Position numbers and translations under genes: made by a program | Shown: piece by piece, positions 1-8,367 of the stretch | Layout: the number at the start of each line of letters is the position of its first letter | Position numbering within the stretch: the stretch's first letter is position 1 | Notes under the pieces: model-generated | The model's input: the letters and a program-made list of their open reading frames with translations, nothing else | Told to the model about the DNA's origin: nothing | The model's database searches: none | From: Gemmatimonadota bacterium | GTDB lineage: Bacteria > Gemmatimonadota > Gemmatimonadetes > Gemmatimonadales > Gemmatimonadaceae | Direction of reading: 5' to 3' | Assembly (NCBI GenBank): GCA_016714015.1 | Contig: JADJNZ010000001.1 | Span: 1,178,001-1,242,000 of the forward strand | Length of the DNA stretch: 64,000 nucleotides

Positions 1-810
1 CGCATGCAGATGGAAGGTCGCGACGGGCTCATCGACGACGAGATTCGCGACGTAGAGGCGCACGAGTTCGCCGCGGCGCACCTTGAGCGGATGCCGCGCG
101 AAGAAGCCGGCGACACCGTTCCATCCGAAGAGGTCGCTGCGGCCGTCGCCATCGACGTCATAGCCGCCGAGCACGAGCACCCGCTCCGCGGCCGGCGCGC
201 GCCCTCCGGGTGGATCGACGAGCATCAGCCCGTGCAGTCCTCGCCCCAGGTGCTGCGCCCCGGGCACCAGATCGCAGTGATACGGATAGACGCCGAACGG
301 TCGGGGCGCGATCTCGTAGGTGCGCTCGCCGCCGGGCGGGATCGGCTCCCACCCGTCCTGCACCGGGGCGTGCGCGCCGTGCGTGTGCAGGTTGTGCGGA
401 TGCGCCGTGAGGTTCCGCACGGTGAGGGTGAGCGTTTCGCCCTCGGTCACGCGAAGGATGGGGCCGGGGATGGTACCGTCGAAGGTCCAGCCGTCCATCA
501 CCACGCCCTGCGCGACCTCCACCGGGCGCTGCGTGATGGTGATCGTGCGCGAGACCGCGCCGCGCGTCATCGGCGGCGGGATGGTCAGGGCGTCGAGGGC
601 CGCGGGACCGAGCGCGGTCGGCGGTTCGGCACCGTGACCGTACGGCGAGTGCACCTCGCCTTGCGGGCCCTCGAGACGTGCGCCGGCGAGACCACCGCGC
701 GCGGCACGCACCGAGTCGCGCGCCTCGCGCACGCCGCGCACGACGGCGCCGGCGGTCACCGCGACGGTGGCACCAGCCAATCCCCAGAGCAGCTCCCGGC
801 GCGTGGGCAC
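1..810 (-). CDS. multicopper oxidase / nitrite-reductase-like cupredoxin protein, 3' end cut off
   Basis: The gene reads off the left edge, leaving 270 codons. The GTG start lies 4 bp after the stop of the upstream gene, so the two are probably co-transcribed. The N-terminus RRELLWGLAGATVAV has the twin-arginine pattern expected for Tat export of a folded copper enzyme. The first cupredoxin domain (about residues 85-200) carries HNLHTHG (H142, H144) and YPYHCD (H178, C179), the type of His/Cys copper motifs found in multicopper oxidases and two-domain nitrite reductases. A second domain begins at about residue 205, and the last visible residues are FHLHA, another HxH copper motif. Without the C-terminus, a laccase-like enzyme cannot be told apart from a NirK-like one. 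Confidence 0.85.
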   Translation of the reverse strand, partial: MPTRRELLWGLAGATVAVTAGAVVRGVREARDSVRAARGGLAGARLEGPQGEVHSPYGHGAEPPTALGPAALDALTIPPPMTRGAVSRTITITQRPVEVAQGVVMDGWTFDGTIPGPILRVTEGETLTLTVRNLTAHPHNLHTHGAHAPVQDGWEPIPPGGERTYEIAPRPFGVYPYHCDLVPGAQHLGRGLHGLMLVDPPGGRAPAAERVLVLGGYDVDGDGRSDLFGWNGVAGFFARHPLKVRRGELVRLYVANLVVDEPVATFHLHA

Positions 811-814
811 GGTC

Positions 815-2734
815 TCACATCGCGCTGAAGCTCACGGCCGTCACCACCGCGAGCCCGACCCAGAGCAGCATCCCGGCGACCGAGACGAGGCGCCAGACGC
901 GCACCCGGCCACGGATCGCCTCGCCGTGACGCGCCTCGCGCCACCAGAGCCACACCCGCACGGCGATCAGCAGCAGCAACATCTCCATGAAGAGCGCTGG
1001 CGTCAGCGGGAGCCAGGCCTGCAGCTGCGCCACGGCACGACCGAACCGGGGCGTGCCCTCGGGCGGCGTGGTCCGCGCGTGCGCGGCCTGCAGCACCGAC
1101 TCGGTCTCCGGCGGGAGCGCGGCGTACGCGAGCTCGGGGCGTACGCGCGCGAACTCCTCGTACGCCGGCACGACGGGCGCCGTGCGCGCATCCCGCATGG
1201 GCGGCTGCGGCGGTGGCACCGGCTGCGCCTTGTAGTCGGGCCAGCTCGCGTTCCGGATGCGCCACATGCGGAACGCGAGGGCGAGGACCGGCACCAGATC
1301 GTTCTGCATGCCGGAGGGCGCACCGTACTCGGCCGGGGGAAGATGACCGGGCCCGTTCGCCGGGATCACGTACGTGACGAGCCGCCCGGGGTCACCACAG
1401 GCGAGCCAGCGCGGCGCGACGGTCGCCGCCTCCGTGCTCTGCGACGCGATGCAGTTGCGCGCGCTCGTCGGCCCGCCCACCGAGATGTCGGCGCGGCCCG
1501 AATGGAGGAACAGGTTCCCCGCGACGACGTTGTCCGTCGCCGGCCACCAGTTCACGTCGATGAACGGCGCGATCATCACGCCCGAGCCGGTGTGATCGAG
1601 GATGACGTTGTCCTCGACGATGTTCTCCCGTCCGCCGCCGATCACCACGCCCATCCCCTGCGCGAGCGGTCCGAGACCCTTCCCTGGCGCGGTGTGGCTG
1701 TTGTTGTCGTGGATGAGGTTGGCGCGGATGACCGTCCCGTGCTGCGGCGGATAGAGCTCGGTGTCGAGCGAGTTGGGGACGAGTCCGCCGCGATTGTACC
1801 GCCAGATGCTGCTCAGGATGTAGAGCTCGCCGCTCGAGTTGGTGCCCGAGTAGCCGAGCGTGTTGTGCTCGGCGATGACGCGCCGGATGACGGCATTGCA
1901 CGGGTCGCACTGGCCGATGTAGAAGCCCGCGTCGGGGGAGCCGCTCGCGTAGCTGTCCTCGAGCAGGCCGTCCTTGGAGTCGAAGGCGTAGATGCCGTAG
2001 TCGCCATTGTTGTGCGCGGTGAGGTAGCGGCCGCGGTAGCCGGTGACGCCGTTCCAGAAGACGCCGTTGAAGGTGTGATTGCGCGCGGTGAGGTTCTCGA
2101 TCGCGACGGCGTCGGCGAGGACGTTGAAGCCGTTGGGGCGGATGAACTCGCCATCGACGATGACCGCGTTGCGGTCCACGCCGCGGATCACGAGCGACGG
2201 CGTGGTGACCGTCACCTCCTCGGTGTACGTCCCGCTGTCCACGAGCACGAGATCGCCGGGCGCCGCGGCATCGACGGCGGCCTGGATCGTCGGATACTGC
2301 GCGGGCACGGCGCGGGTGACGCCGCTCGCCGTGGCGACCGCAGGCGTCCGACCCTTGGCGCCACCGCTGTAGGCGGCATCGCCGACGACGATGGCACCCG
2401 CCATCCCGCGCCCGTCCTTGGTCCCATGGTACGAGCAGTAGAACTCGTAGACGCCGCGCTCGGCGAGCGTGAACTGCGCCTGGGCGCCCGGTGCGACCGC
2501 GCTCGTGTCGAACCCGGCCGGCCATCGGGTCGGATCGACCGGCACGATGTTGTGCGGGTTGCGGCCGATGTTGGCCACGGTGACGCCGGCGCCGGCGGGG
2601 ATCCGCACGACGGGCGCGACGAAGGCGTTGTCATGCATCTTCACCTGCGTCGCGCCCTGGGCGGCGGGATCGCAGGCCGCGGCCGCGAGGACCGCGCAGG
2701 GCACGAAGGCTCGGAACGCTCGGGCGAGGCGCAT
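815..2734 (-). CDS. lipoprotein with plastocyanin-like domain fused to a right-handed beta-helix
   Basis: This 639-residue protein starts at the ATG in front of a lipoprotein signal (LAAAAC, lipid Cys at 21). The frame stays open upstream but has no signal-like sequence there. Residues 28-118 form a cupredoxin domain with the complete type-1 copper set H61, C100, H103 and M111 (the CSYHG then GMAG pattern). Residues of about 145-450 look like a parallel beta-helix of the NosD/pectate-lyase type, opening with PTIQAAVDAAAPGD and rich in N/G turns such as IHDNNSH and VIGGGREN. Two hydrophobic segments near the C-terminus (about 565-585 and 610-639) may anchor it a second time. It sits directly upstream of the multicopper oxidase, which suggests an electron-transfer or copper-handling partnership; that is inference. 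Confidence 0.82.
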   Translation of the reverse strand: MRLARAFRAFVPCAVLAAAACDPAAQGATQVKMHDNAFVAPVVRIPAGAGVTVANIGRNPHNIVPVDPTRWPAGFDTSAVAPGAQAQFTLAERGVYEFYCSYHGTKDGRGMAGAIVVGDAAYSGGAKGRTPAVATASGVTRAVPAQYPTIQAAVDAAAPGDLVLVDSGTYTEEVTVTTPSLVIRGVDRNAVIVDGEFIRPNGFNVLADAVAIENLTARNHTFNGVFWNGVTGYRGRYLTAHNNGDYGIYAFDSKDGLLEDSYASGSPDAGFYIGQCDPCNAVIRRVIAEHNTLGYSGTNSSGELYILSSIWRYNRGGLVPNSLDTELYPPQHGTVIRANLIHDNNSHTAPGKGLGPLAQGMGVVIGGGRENIVEDNVILDHTGSGVMIAPFIDVNWWPATDNVVAGNLFLHSGRADISVGGPTSARNCIASQSTEAATVAPRWLACGDPGRLVTYVIPANGPGHLPPAEYGAPSGMQNDLVPVLALAFRMWRIRNASWPDYKAQPVPPPQPPMRDARTAPVVPAYEEFARVRPELAYAALPPETESVLQAAHARTTPPEGTPRFGRAVAQLQAWLPLTPALFMEMLLLLIAVRVWLWWREARHGEAIRGRVRVWRLVSVAGMLLWVGLAVVTAVSFSAM

Positions 2735-2877
2735 GCGGCGAATCTCGCCGCGACGCGCCACCCTGTCCACCGCTCGCGTGCGGGCACGGCGGGACGTACC
2801 GTTGGTCCCGGCGCAAACCCTCGCGCGCTCCGTGGTGACCAATCGAGCGTCCCTCTCCTTACTCCCGACCACGACCC

Positions 2878-3345
2878 ATGACCCGACTCCGCCTCTTCGC
2901 CACCGCTGCCCTCGTCGCCCTCTCCCCCTTCGCCGTCCAGTCCCAGTCCTCCCCGTTGATCGGCGATTGGTCGGTCGAGGTCACCGCCGGCATGCGCATC
3001 GAGGACGGGGAACCCACCGCGATCCGCGCCAAGGCGAAGCTCTCGATCGTCGAGGCCGGCGACTCCCTCGTCGCGACGCTCACCATGGAGCCGAATCCCG
3101 AGATCGGCACGCGCCCGCCCGCCCGCTTCGCCACCGCGAAGGTGATGGGCAACGCCGTCACGTTCGTCCAGCGCGGCCAGGCGCGCATGAACCTGAACGG
3201 CGAGGAGTCGACGGTCACGAGCATCTCCACCTGGTCGCTCAAGGCCGAAGGGGACGCGATCAGCGGGACCGTGGCGCGCGCCATCGAGGGGATGGAGATG
3301 CCGGCGATGCCCGCGCAGCCGGTGAGCGGCACGCGCATCAAGTAG
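2878..3345 (+). CDS. small secreted protein of unknown function
   Basis: A 155-residue protein with an obvious signal peptide (residues 1-21, ending AVQSQ). The mature part begins IGDWSVEV and continues with short beta-type segments, including VTFVQRGQARMN and ISTWSLKAEGD. The sequence reads like a lipocalin-like or 'activity-effect' beta-sandwich fold, in which an additive or ligand effect is evaluated on a small barrel, but I do not recognise a named family. It is divergent from the cupredoxin/beta-helix gene. A strong hairpin follows directly after the stop, so it is probably monocistronic. Confidence 0.6.
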   Translation: MTRLRLFATAALVALSPFAVQSQSSPLIGDWSVEVTAGMRIEDGEPTAIRAKAKLSIVEAGDSLVATLTMEPNPEIGTRPPARFATAKVMGNAVTFVQRGQARMNLNGEESTVTSISTWSLKAEGDAISGTVARAIEGMEMPAMPAQPVSGTRIK

Positions 3346-3355
3346 CGCGACCGCA

Positions 3356-3393
3356 GCGCGCGCACCCGGGCCAGGCCGACCGGGTGCGCGCGC
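3356..3393 (+). terminator. GC-rich hairpin after the small secreted protein
   Basis: A perfect 14-bp stem (GCGCGCGCACCCGG paired with CCGGGTGCGCGCGC) encloses a 10-nt loop, starting 10 bp after the stop codon. No T-tract follows, as is usual in this GC-rich sequence. A TAGACT hexamer at 3405-3410, just beyond the hairpin, could be the -10 box of the next gene. Confidence 0.6.
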
Positions 3394-3440
3394 GCGAGGG
3401 ACCGCGTAGACTCTTCCGGGTCCCTGTCCCCCGAGTGCTC

Positions 3441-5807
3441 ATGCGCCCCCTGCTCCGCCCGCTCGCCCGCTCGTTCGTCCTCATCGCGACTCCCGTCGCG
3501 CTCGCCGCCCAGGTCGCTACCGCCGCCCCGGGTCGGCCCTACCAGTTCACGATCGAGGATTACGCCCGCGCCGAACGCTTCCTCGGCGCGACTTCCGCTC
3601 CGCTGGTGAGCGGGCAGGCGGGTCGCCCGAACTGGATCGGCACCGCCGGGCGCTTCTGGTACCGCACCGCGAACGTCGGCGGGACCGCCTCGTTCTGGCT
3701 CGTCGATCCGGCGCGGAAGTCGCGCGTCCCGGCCTTCGACCATCCGAAGCTCGCCACGGCGCTCGCCACCGCGACCGGTTCGCGCGTGGACGGGGATCGC
3801 CTGCCCTTCGCCGCGTTCACGTTCGCGGACGACCTCAAGTCGATCACCGCGACGGTGCGCGGCGCCCGCTGGCGCTGCGACCTCGCGGCCTACACCTGCG
3901 CCGACGCCGGTCGTTCGGCCGCCCCGGTGCCGAACTCGAGCACCTCGCCCGACGGGACGTGGATCGTCCAGCGGCGCGCGAACAACCTCTACGCACGGCG
4001 GGCCGATGGTTCGGGCGCCGAGGTCGTGCTCACCACCGACGGCATCCCCGACTTCGGCTACGCGACCAACAACGCCGGATGGACGCACGGCGAGAACCCG
4101 ATCCTCACCTGGTCACCGGACGGGAAGCGGCTCGCGACCTTCCAGCATGACGGCCGCGGCGTGCGCGAGATGACGCTCGTGGGCACCAACGTCGGCGCGC
4201 CGAAGGTGGAGACCTGGAAGTATCCGTTCCCCGGCGACTCGGTGATCTTCCGCATCTCGCGCGTGGTGATCGATCTCCCGGGCACGGCCGGCGCGGCGCC
4301 GCGCCTGACGCGCCTGCAGATGGGGCCCGACCAGCACCGGTCGACGGTCAGCGACCACATCGCCTGTGGCGCGGCGATCTGCGACCTGCAGTGGTACGAC
4401 GACGGCTCGCACGTCGCGTTCATCTCCAGCTCTCGCGACCACAAGCAGGCTTGGCTCCGCATCGCGAGCGCCGCGACGGGCGAGGTCCGCACCGTGCTGC
4501 ACGAGACGAGCCCCACGCAGCTCGGCGACGCCTCGCACCCCGAGGACCTCTGGCGGATCCTGCCGGCGACCAACGAGTTCATCTGGTGGTCCGACCGCGA
4601 CGACTGGACGCACCTCTATCTGTACGATCTCACGACCGGCCAGCTCAAGAACCGCATCACCACTGGCGTGGGCAACGTCTCCGAGATCGTGCGCATCGAC
4701 GAGAAGACGCGACAGATCTGGTTCATGGCCAACGGACGTGAGCCCGGTCGCGATCCGTACTTCCAGCACTTCTATCGCATCGGCTTCGACGGGAAGGGAC
4801 TGGCCCTCCTCACGCCCGAGGCGGCGAACCACACGGTGACGCTCTCGCCCGACGGACGCTTCTTCACCGACGTCTACTCCACGCCCGACACGCCGCCGGT
4901 CGCCGTCGTGCGCGACGGGAGCGGCCGCGTCGTGCAGCCGCTCGAGCGGGCGGACATCAGGGCGCTCGTCGCGAGCGGATGGCGCGCGCCCATCCCGGTG
5001 ACGGTCAAGGCGCGCGACGGCCGGACCGACATCCACGGCCTGATGTACGTGCCGACGCAGCTCGACACGACCCGGAAGTACCCGATCATCAACCACATCT
5101 ATCCGGGCCCGCAGTCGGGCAGCGTGGGGCCGCGCAGCTTCGTGCCGGCGCGCGGTGACAATCAGGCGCTCGCCGAGCTCGGATTCATCGTCGTCGAGCT
5201 CGACGGCATGGGCACGCCCGGCCGCTCGAAGACCTTCCGCGACTTCTACTACGGGCGGATGAACGACAATACCATCCCCGACCAGGTCGCGGGGATGAAG
5301 GAACTCGCCTCGCGGCACCGCTACATCGACATCGACAACGTCGGCATCTGGGGCCACTCCGGCGGCGGATTCGCGACCGCGTCCGCGATGTTCTCGGCGC
5401 CCGACTTCTTCGACGTGGGGATCGCCGAGAGCGGCAACCACGACAATCGCAACTACGAGGACGACTGGGGCGAGCGCTATCAGGGCCTGCTCGTCCGCGA
5501 GGGGAACGGCGACAACTACGCCGACGAGGCGAACCAGACGCACGCGGCGAAGCTGAAGGGGAAGCTCTTCCTGATCCACGGCATGATGGACGACAACGTC
5601 CCGCCGACCAACACGACGCTCGTCGCCGATGCGCTCATGAAGGCCGGGAAGGACTTCGACATGCTGATGCTGCCGCAGGCGCGGCATGGGTTCGGGGCCG
5701 ACTCGCCATACATCATGCGGCGGCGGTGGGACTACTTCGTGGTGAACCTGCAGGGGAACGTGCCGCCGAAGGAGTACCGGATCGGGCAGCCGCGGGTGGT
5801 GCCATGA
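3441..5807 (+). CDS. S9B prolyl oligopeptidase family serine peptidase (dipeptidyl peptidase IV-like)
   Basis: A 788-residue secreted peptidase. The ATG was chosen because a signal peptide follows directly (SFVLIATPVALAAQ); the reading frame is open far upstream but is not coding-like. The N-terminal two thirds carry the beta-propeller typical of DPP IV, with segments such as LTWSPDGKRLATFQHD and EFIWWSDRDDWTHLYLYD. The C-terminal alpha/beta-hydrolase domain has the nucleophile motif GHSGGG (S640), the acid in MMDDNVPP (D717 or D718) and the histidine in ARHGFG (H749). The expected role is periplasmic cleavage of dipeptides from oligopeptides. It ends 13 bp before the DUF2490 gene. Confidence 0.9.
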   Translation: MRPLLRPLARSFVLIATPVALAAQVATAAPGRPYQFTIEDYARAERFLGATSAPLVSGQAGRPNWIGTAGRFWYRTANVGGTASFWLVDPARKSRVPAFDHPKLATALATATGSRVDGDRLPFAAFTFADDLKSITATVRGARWRCDLAAYTCADAGRSAAPVPNSSTSPDGTWIVQRRANNLYARRADGSGAEVVLTTDGIPDFGYATNNAGWTHGENPILTWSPDGKRLATFQHDGRGVREMTLVGTNVGAPKVETWKYPFPGDSVIFRISRVVIDLPGTAGAAPRLTRLQMGPDQHRSTVSDHIACGAAICDLQWYDDGSHVAFISSSRDHKQAWLRIASAATGEVRTVLHETSPTQLGDASHPEDLWRILPATNEFIWWSDRDDWTHLYLYDLTTGQLKNRITTGVGNVSEIVRIDEKTRQIWFMANGREPGRDPYFQHFYRIGFDGKGLALLTPEAANHTVTLSPDGRFFTDVYSTPDTPPVAVVRDGSGRVVQPLERADIRALVASGWRAPIPVTVKARDGRTDIHGLMYVPTQLDTTRKYPIINHIYPGPQSGSVGPRSFVPARGDNQALAELGFIVVELDGMGTPGRSKTFRDFYYGRMNDNTIPDQVAGMKELASRHRYIDIDNVGIWGHSGGGFATASAMFSAPDFFDVGIAESGNHDNRNYEDDWGERYQGLLVREGNGDNYADEANQTHAAKLKGKLFLIHGMMDDNVPPTNTTLVADALMKAGKDFDMLMLPQARHGFGADSPYIMRRRWDYFVVNLQGNVPPKEYRIGQPRVVP

Positions 5808-5808
5808 T

Positions 5809-5827
5809 GGAGGCTGAAGGATGAAGG
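5809..5827 (+). repeat. dispersed GGCTGAAGGATGAAGG repeat, copy overlapping a ribosome-binding site and start codon
   Basis: The sequence GGAGGCTGAAGGATGAAGG matches the motif found in at least seven other spacers of this window. Here it provides the GGAGG ribosome-binding site (5809-5813), 7 nt before the ATG at 5821, and the start codon itself. Confidence 0.6.
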
Positions 5828-6609
5828 TTGCAGGAGGACGGGCCGCCATTCGCCTCCTCGCGCGTGCACTCCCCATCATCGTGTCGGTGGCGATCGCCAG
5901 CACGGGCGCCGCCCCGGGACTCACCGCACAGCAGGTCTCGTGGCCCACCACGCACCAGCAGGCGCTGTGGGTCACCACGAGCGTCGAACACGAGCTCTCG
6001 GCGCGCACGGCACTCTGGTTCGACGGGAGCTGGCGGCGGATGGGCATCGGCGAGGAACCGCAGCAACTCCTGCTCCGCCCGGGGATCGTCCGCACGCTCG
6101 CGCCCGGAGTTCGCGTGGGGGCGGGCTATACCTACGTGGCGACCGCGCCGTACGGCGAGTTGCCCGCCGCGACCCCCACGCGAGAGCATCGGCTCTGGCA
6201 GGATCTCCGGCTCGCGGCCAGCTACGGGCCGGTGAACGTCACGCAGCGCTTCCGGTGGGAGCAACGCTGGCTCGCGCCGCTCGTGCAGGGCACACTGGGT
6301 GACTTCGCGTACCAGCAGCGCGCGCGCTACATGATCCGCGCGCAGGCCCCGCTCGGCGCTCGGCGCATCGGCACGCGCGCGGTGACCTGGTACGCACAGG
6401 AGGAACTGCTGCTGCCGGTCGGGCACGACGGGGCGGCGGGACGGTTCGCACAGAATCGGTTCCTCGTCGGCGTCGGACTCCCCGTGGCCGCGCGGCAACG
6501 GGTGGATGTGGGGTACCAGAACCTGTGGAACGCCCTCCCTTCGCGCAGCGCCAACGAAGTGAATCACGTGGTGACGCTGAGCATGGTGATCACCTCGGGG
6601 CGCCGGTGA
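5821..6609 (+). CDS. DUF2490-type outer-membrane protein
   Basis: A 262-residue protein with an N-terminal signal (IVSVAIASTGAAPGLTAQ). The rest alternates beta strands with tryptophan- and arginine-rich turns, for example LWFDGSWRRMGIGEEPQ, RLWQDLRLAASYGPV and RFRWEQRWLAPL. That is the pattern of the DUF2490 family of small beta-barrels, whose function is not known. Its GGAGG ribosome-binding site and ATG lie inside a copy of the dispersed repeat. The last codons overlap the GTG of the following methyltransferase. Confidence 0.78.
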   Translation: MKVAGGRAAIRLLARALPIIVSVAIASTGAAPGLTAQQVSWPTTHQQALWVTTSVEHELSARTALWFDGSWRRMGIGEEPQQLLLRPGIVRTLAPGVRVGAGYTYVATAPYGELPAATPTREHRLWQDLRLAASYGPVNVTQRFRWEQRWLAPLVQGTLGDFAYQQRARYMIRAQAPLGARRIGTRAVTWYAQEELLLPVGHDGAAGRFAQNRFLVGVGLPVAARQRVDVGYQNLWNALPSRSANEVNHVVTLSMVITSGRR

Positions 6610-7415
6610 GGCCAGCGGTCCCGCGACCGGTCGTCGACCCTTCGTTGCTCAACGGGCCCGGCTCGCTCACGCAGTGGGCCAACCTCGGGTTCTGGCGCGA
6701 CGCCGGTTCGTATCCCGAGGCCGCCGCCGAGCTCGCGCGGCGCGTCGGGAAGGCGGCGAAGCTCGATCCCGAGGACGTCGTGCTGGATCTCGCGTGTGGC
6801 TACGGCGATTCCCTCGCGCTCTGGGTGCGGGAGTTCGGCGTGCAGCGCGTGGTGGGGATCGAGACCGACCCGGCGGTGGTCGTCGACGCGACCGCGCGCG
6901 TGCGCGGCTGGCACCTGAGTGATCGGATCACGCTGCGATGCGAGGCGGCCGAGTATGTCGCGGTCCCCGTGGCGTGTCCGAAAGTCACCGCCGTGGTCTG
7001 CGTGGACGCCGCCTACCACTTCGTCACGCGCGCGACCTGGCTGAAGGGGCTCGCCAAGGACCTCCCGAAGGGCACGAAGCTCGCGCTCGCCGATCTCCTC
7101 GTCTCGCCGCGCGGGGAGCGCAGCCATCGGATCCGGACGATGGCTGCGGGCGCGGGGATCCCGAAGGAGAATCTCTGGACCGCGTTCGACGTGGAACCCG
7201 TGCTCTCCGACGCGGGCTTCCGCGTGGAGCGCATGGTGCGATGCGGTCCCGAGGTCCTCGGAGGATTCGCGGCGCACGCGCTGGCGCGGGCCGCCTCGTG
7301 GGCGCGCCACCCGGCGCGCGGTGGCTGGCGGGCGCTCGCCACGGCCTCCGCGATCGCCATCGGCCGCCGCCGCGAGCGCCTCGACTACGCGATCATCTCC
7401 GCGGTGCGCGTCTGA
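6606..7415 (+). CDS. class I SAM-dependent methyltransferase
   Basis: A 269-residue protein. The GTG start overlaps the stop of the preceding gene (GTGA), which indicates translational coupling; the frame is open further upstream only as an antisense or other-frame extension. Motif I is VLDLACGYGDS, followed by the acidic residue of VVGIETDP. A later VVCVDAAYHFV resembles motif II of small-molecule methyltransferases such as the tocopherol/sterol type. The substrate cannot be read from the sequence. The C-terminus (about 220-269) is Arg/Ala-rich and could touch the membrane surface. Confidence 0.82.
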   Translation: MRPAVPRPVVDPSLLNGPGSLTQWANLGFWRDAGSYPEAAAELARRVGKAAKLDPEDVVLDLACGYGDSLALWVREFGVQRVVGIETDPAVVVDATARVRGWHLSDRITLRCEAAEYVAVPVACPKVTAVVCVDAAYHFVTRATWLKGLAKDLPKGTKLALADLLVSPRGERSHRIRTMAAGAGIPKENLWTAFDVEPVLSDAGFRVERMVRCGPEVLGGFAAHALARAASWARHPARGGWRALATASAIAIGRRRERLDYAIISAVRV

Positions 7416-7458
7416 GCACGAAGCGGACGCTGCGCGCGGACCGTCGCGGGATCGCCCG

Positions 7459-8367
7459 TCAGTAGATCCCGAGGTCGCGCGCCGAGAGCGCGGACGCGGT
7501 GTAGCCCGCGCGTCGCAGCTCCGCGAGCAATCCGGCGTCGTCGGTGCCCCAGAAGAGCTGATGGTACAGCACGAGCTGCCGCGGCCGCGCGCGTGTGGCG
7601 AGGAGCGCGAGTTCGTCGGTGCTGGTGTGCGCCCGCGCGTGGTAGCGCTGCCACGCCTCGGGGCGGGTCTTGAAGCGCTCGGCCGAGTAGACCTCGTGCA
7701 GGAGCAGGTCGCAGCCGTCGCATGCCGCGACCACCGCGTCGCTCGCGCGCGTGTCCCCGCTGATGACGATCGAGCGGTCGGCGGTATCGAAGCGATAGCC
7801 GAAGCTCTGCTCCCAGTCCCCGTGCGGCACGGCGAAGGCAGTCACCTTCACGTTGCCGTCGTCGAGCACGATGCCGGGGGCGATCTCGTGCACGTTCACG
7901 CGCCAGCCGGTCTCGTTCGCCGGCTCGAGCCCGTCGATGCGGTTGCGGATGTCGGCATGGTAGGCGGCGAGGAGATGCTCCACCATCGCCTTCGTGCCGG
8001 GTGGACCGTACACCTCGAGCGGCACGGTGCGCTCGAGGGTCCACGCGCTGAGGATCACGTCGGGGAGCCCGATGGTGTGATCCGAGTGCAGGTGCGTGAG
8101 GAAGAGGACCGAGAGGTTCTTCGGGTCGAGCGCGCCGACGCCGGCGCGTTGCGCGGCCGCGGCGCGCCGGACGACGCCCGGTCCCGCATCGACGAGATAC
8201 GCGCGTCCGTTGCGCACCACGCTGATCGCCGGTCCGCTGCGATCGGGATCGGCGTTGGGCGTGCCGGTGCCGAGCATGACGACCGAGGTCTGCGCTCCCG
8301 CCGGCTGGAACGCCATCACGAGCGCGAGCAGCACGGCGCCGCGGCCGCCCTTCCACATGCACCGCAT
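7459..8367 (-). CDS. secreted metallo-beta-lactamase-fold hydrolase
   Basis: A 302-residue protein. The ATG start shares one base with the stop of the upstream S9 peptidase gene (TGATG), so the two are coupled. A signal peptide (VLLALVMAFQPAGAQ) precedes the fold. The zinc-binding signature is HLHSDH at about residue 95, then GLPD. Further conserved pieces are VISGDTR (metal Asp) and HARAHTS, giving the arrangement of the RNase Z/arylsulfatase-like branch of the superfamily. A signal peptide argues against tRNA processing and for a periplasmic hydrolase; the substrate is unknown. Confidence 0.83.
   Translation of the reverse strand: MRCMWKGGRGAVLLALVMAFQPAGAQTSVVMLGTGTPNADPDRSGPAISVVRNGRAYLVDAGPGVVRRAAAAQRAGVGALDPKNLSVLFLTHLHSDHTIGLPDVILSAWTLERTVPLEVYGPPGTKAMVEHLLAAYHADIRNRIDGLEPANETGWRVNVHEIAPGIVLDDGNVKVTAFAVPHGDWEQSFGYRFDTADRSIVISGDTRASDAVVAACDGCDLLLHEVYSAERFKTRPEAWQRYHARAHTSTDELALLATRARPRQLVLYHQLFWGTDDAGLLAELRRAGYTASALSARDLGIY

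Noticed and set aside
767..2881. 704-codon open frame on the plus strand
   Set aside because: It runs antisense to the cupredoxin/beta-helix gene, has no start context and shows Arg/His-rich low-complexity composition typical of antisense frames in GC-rich DNA.
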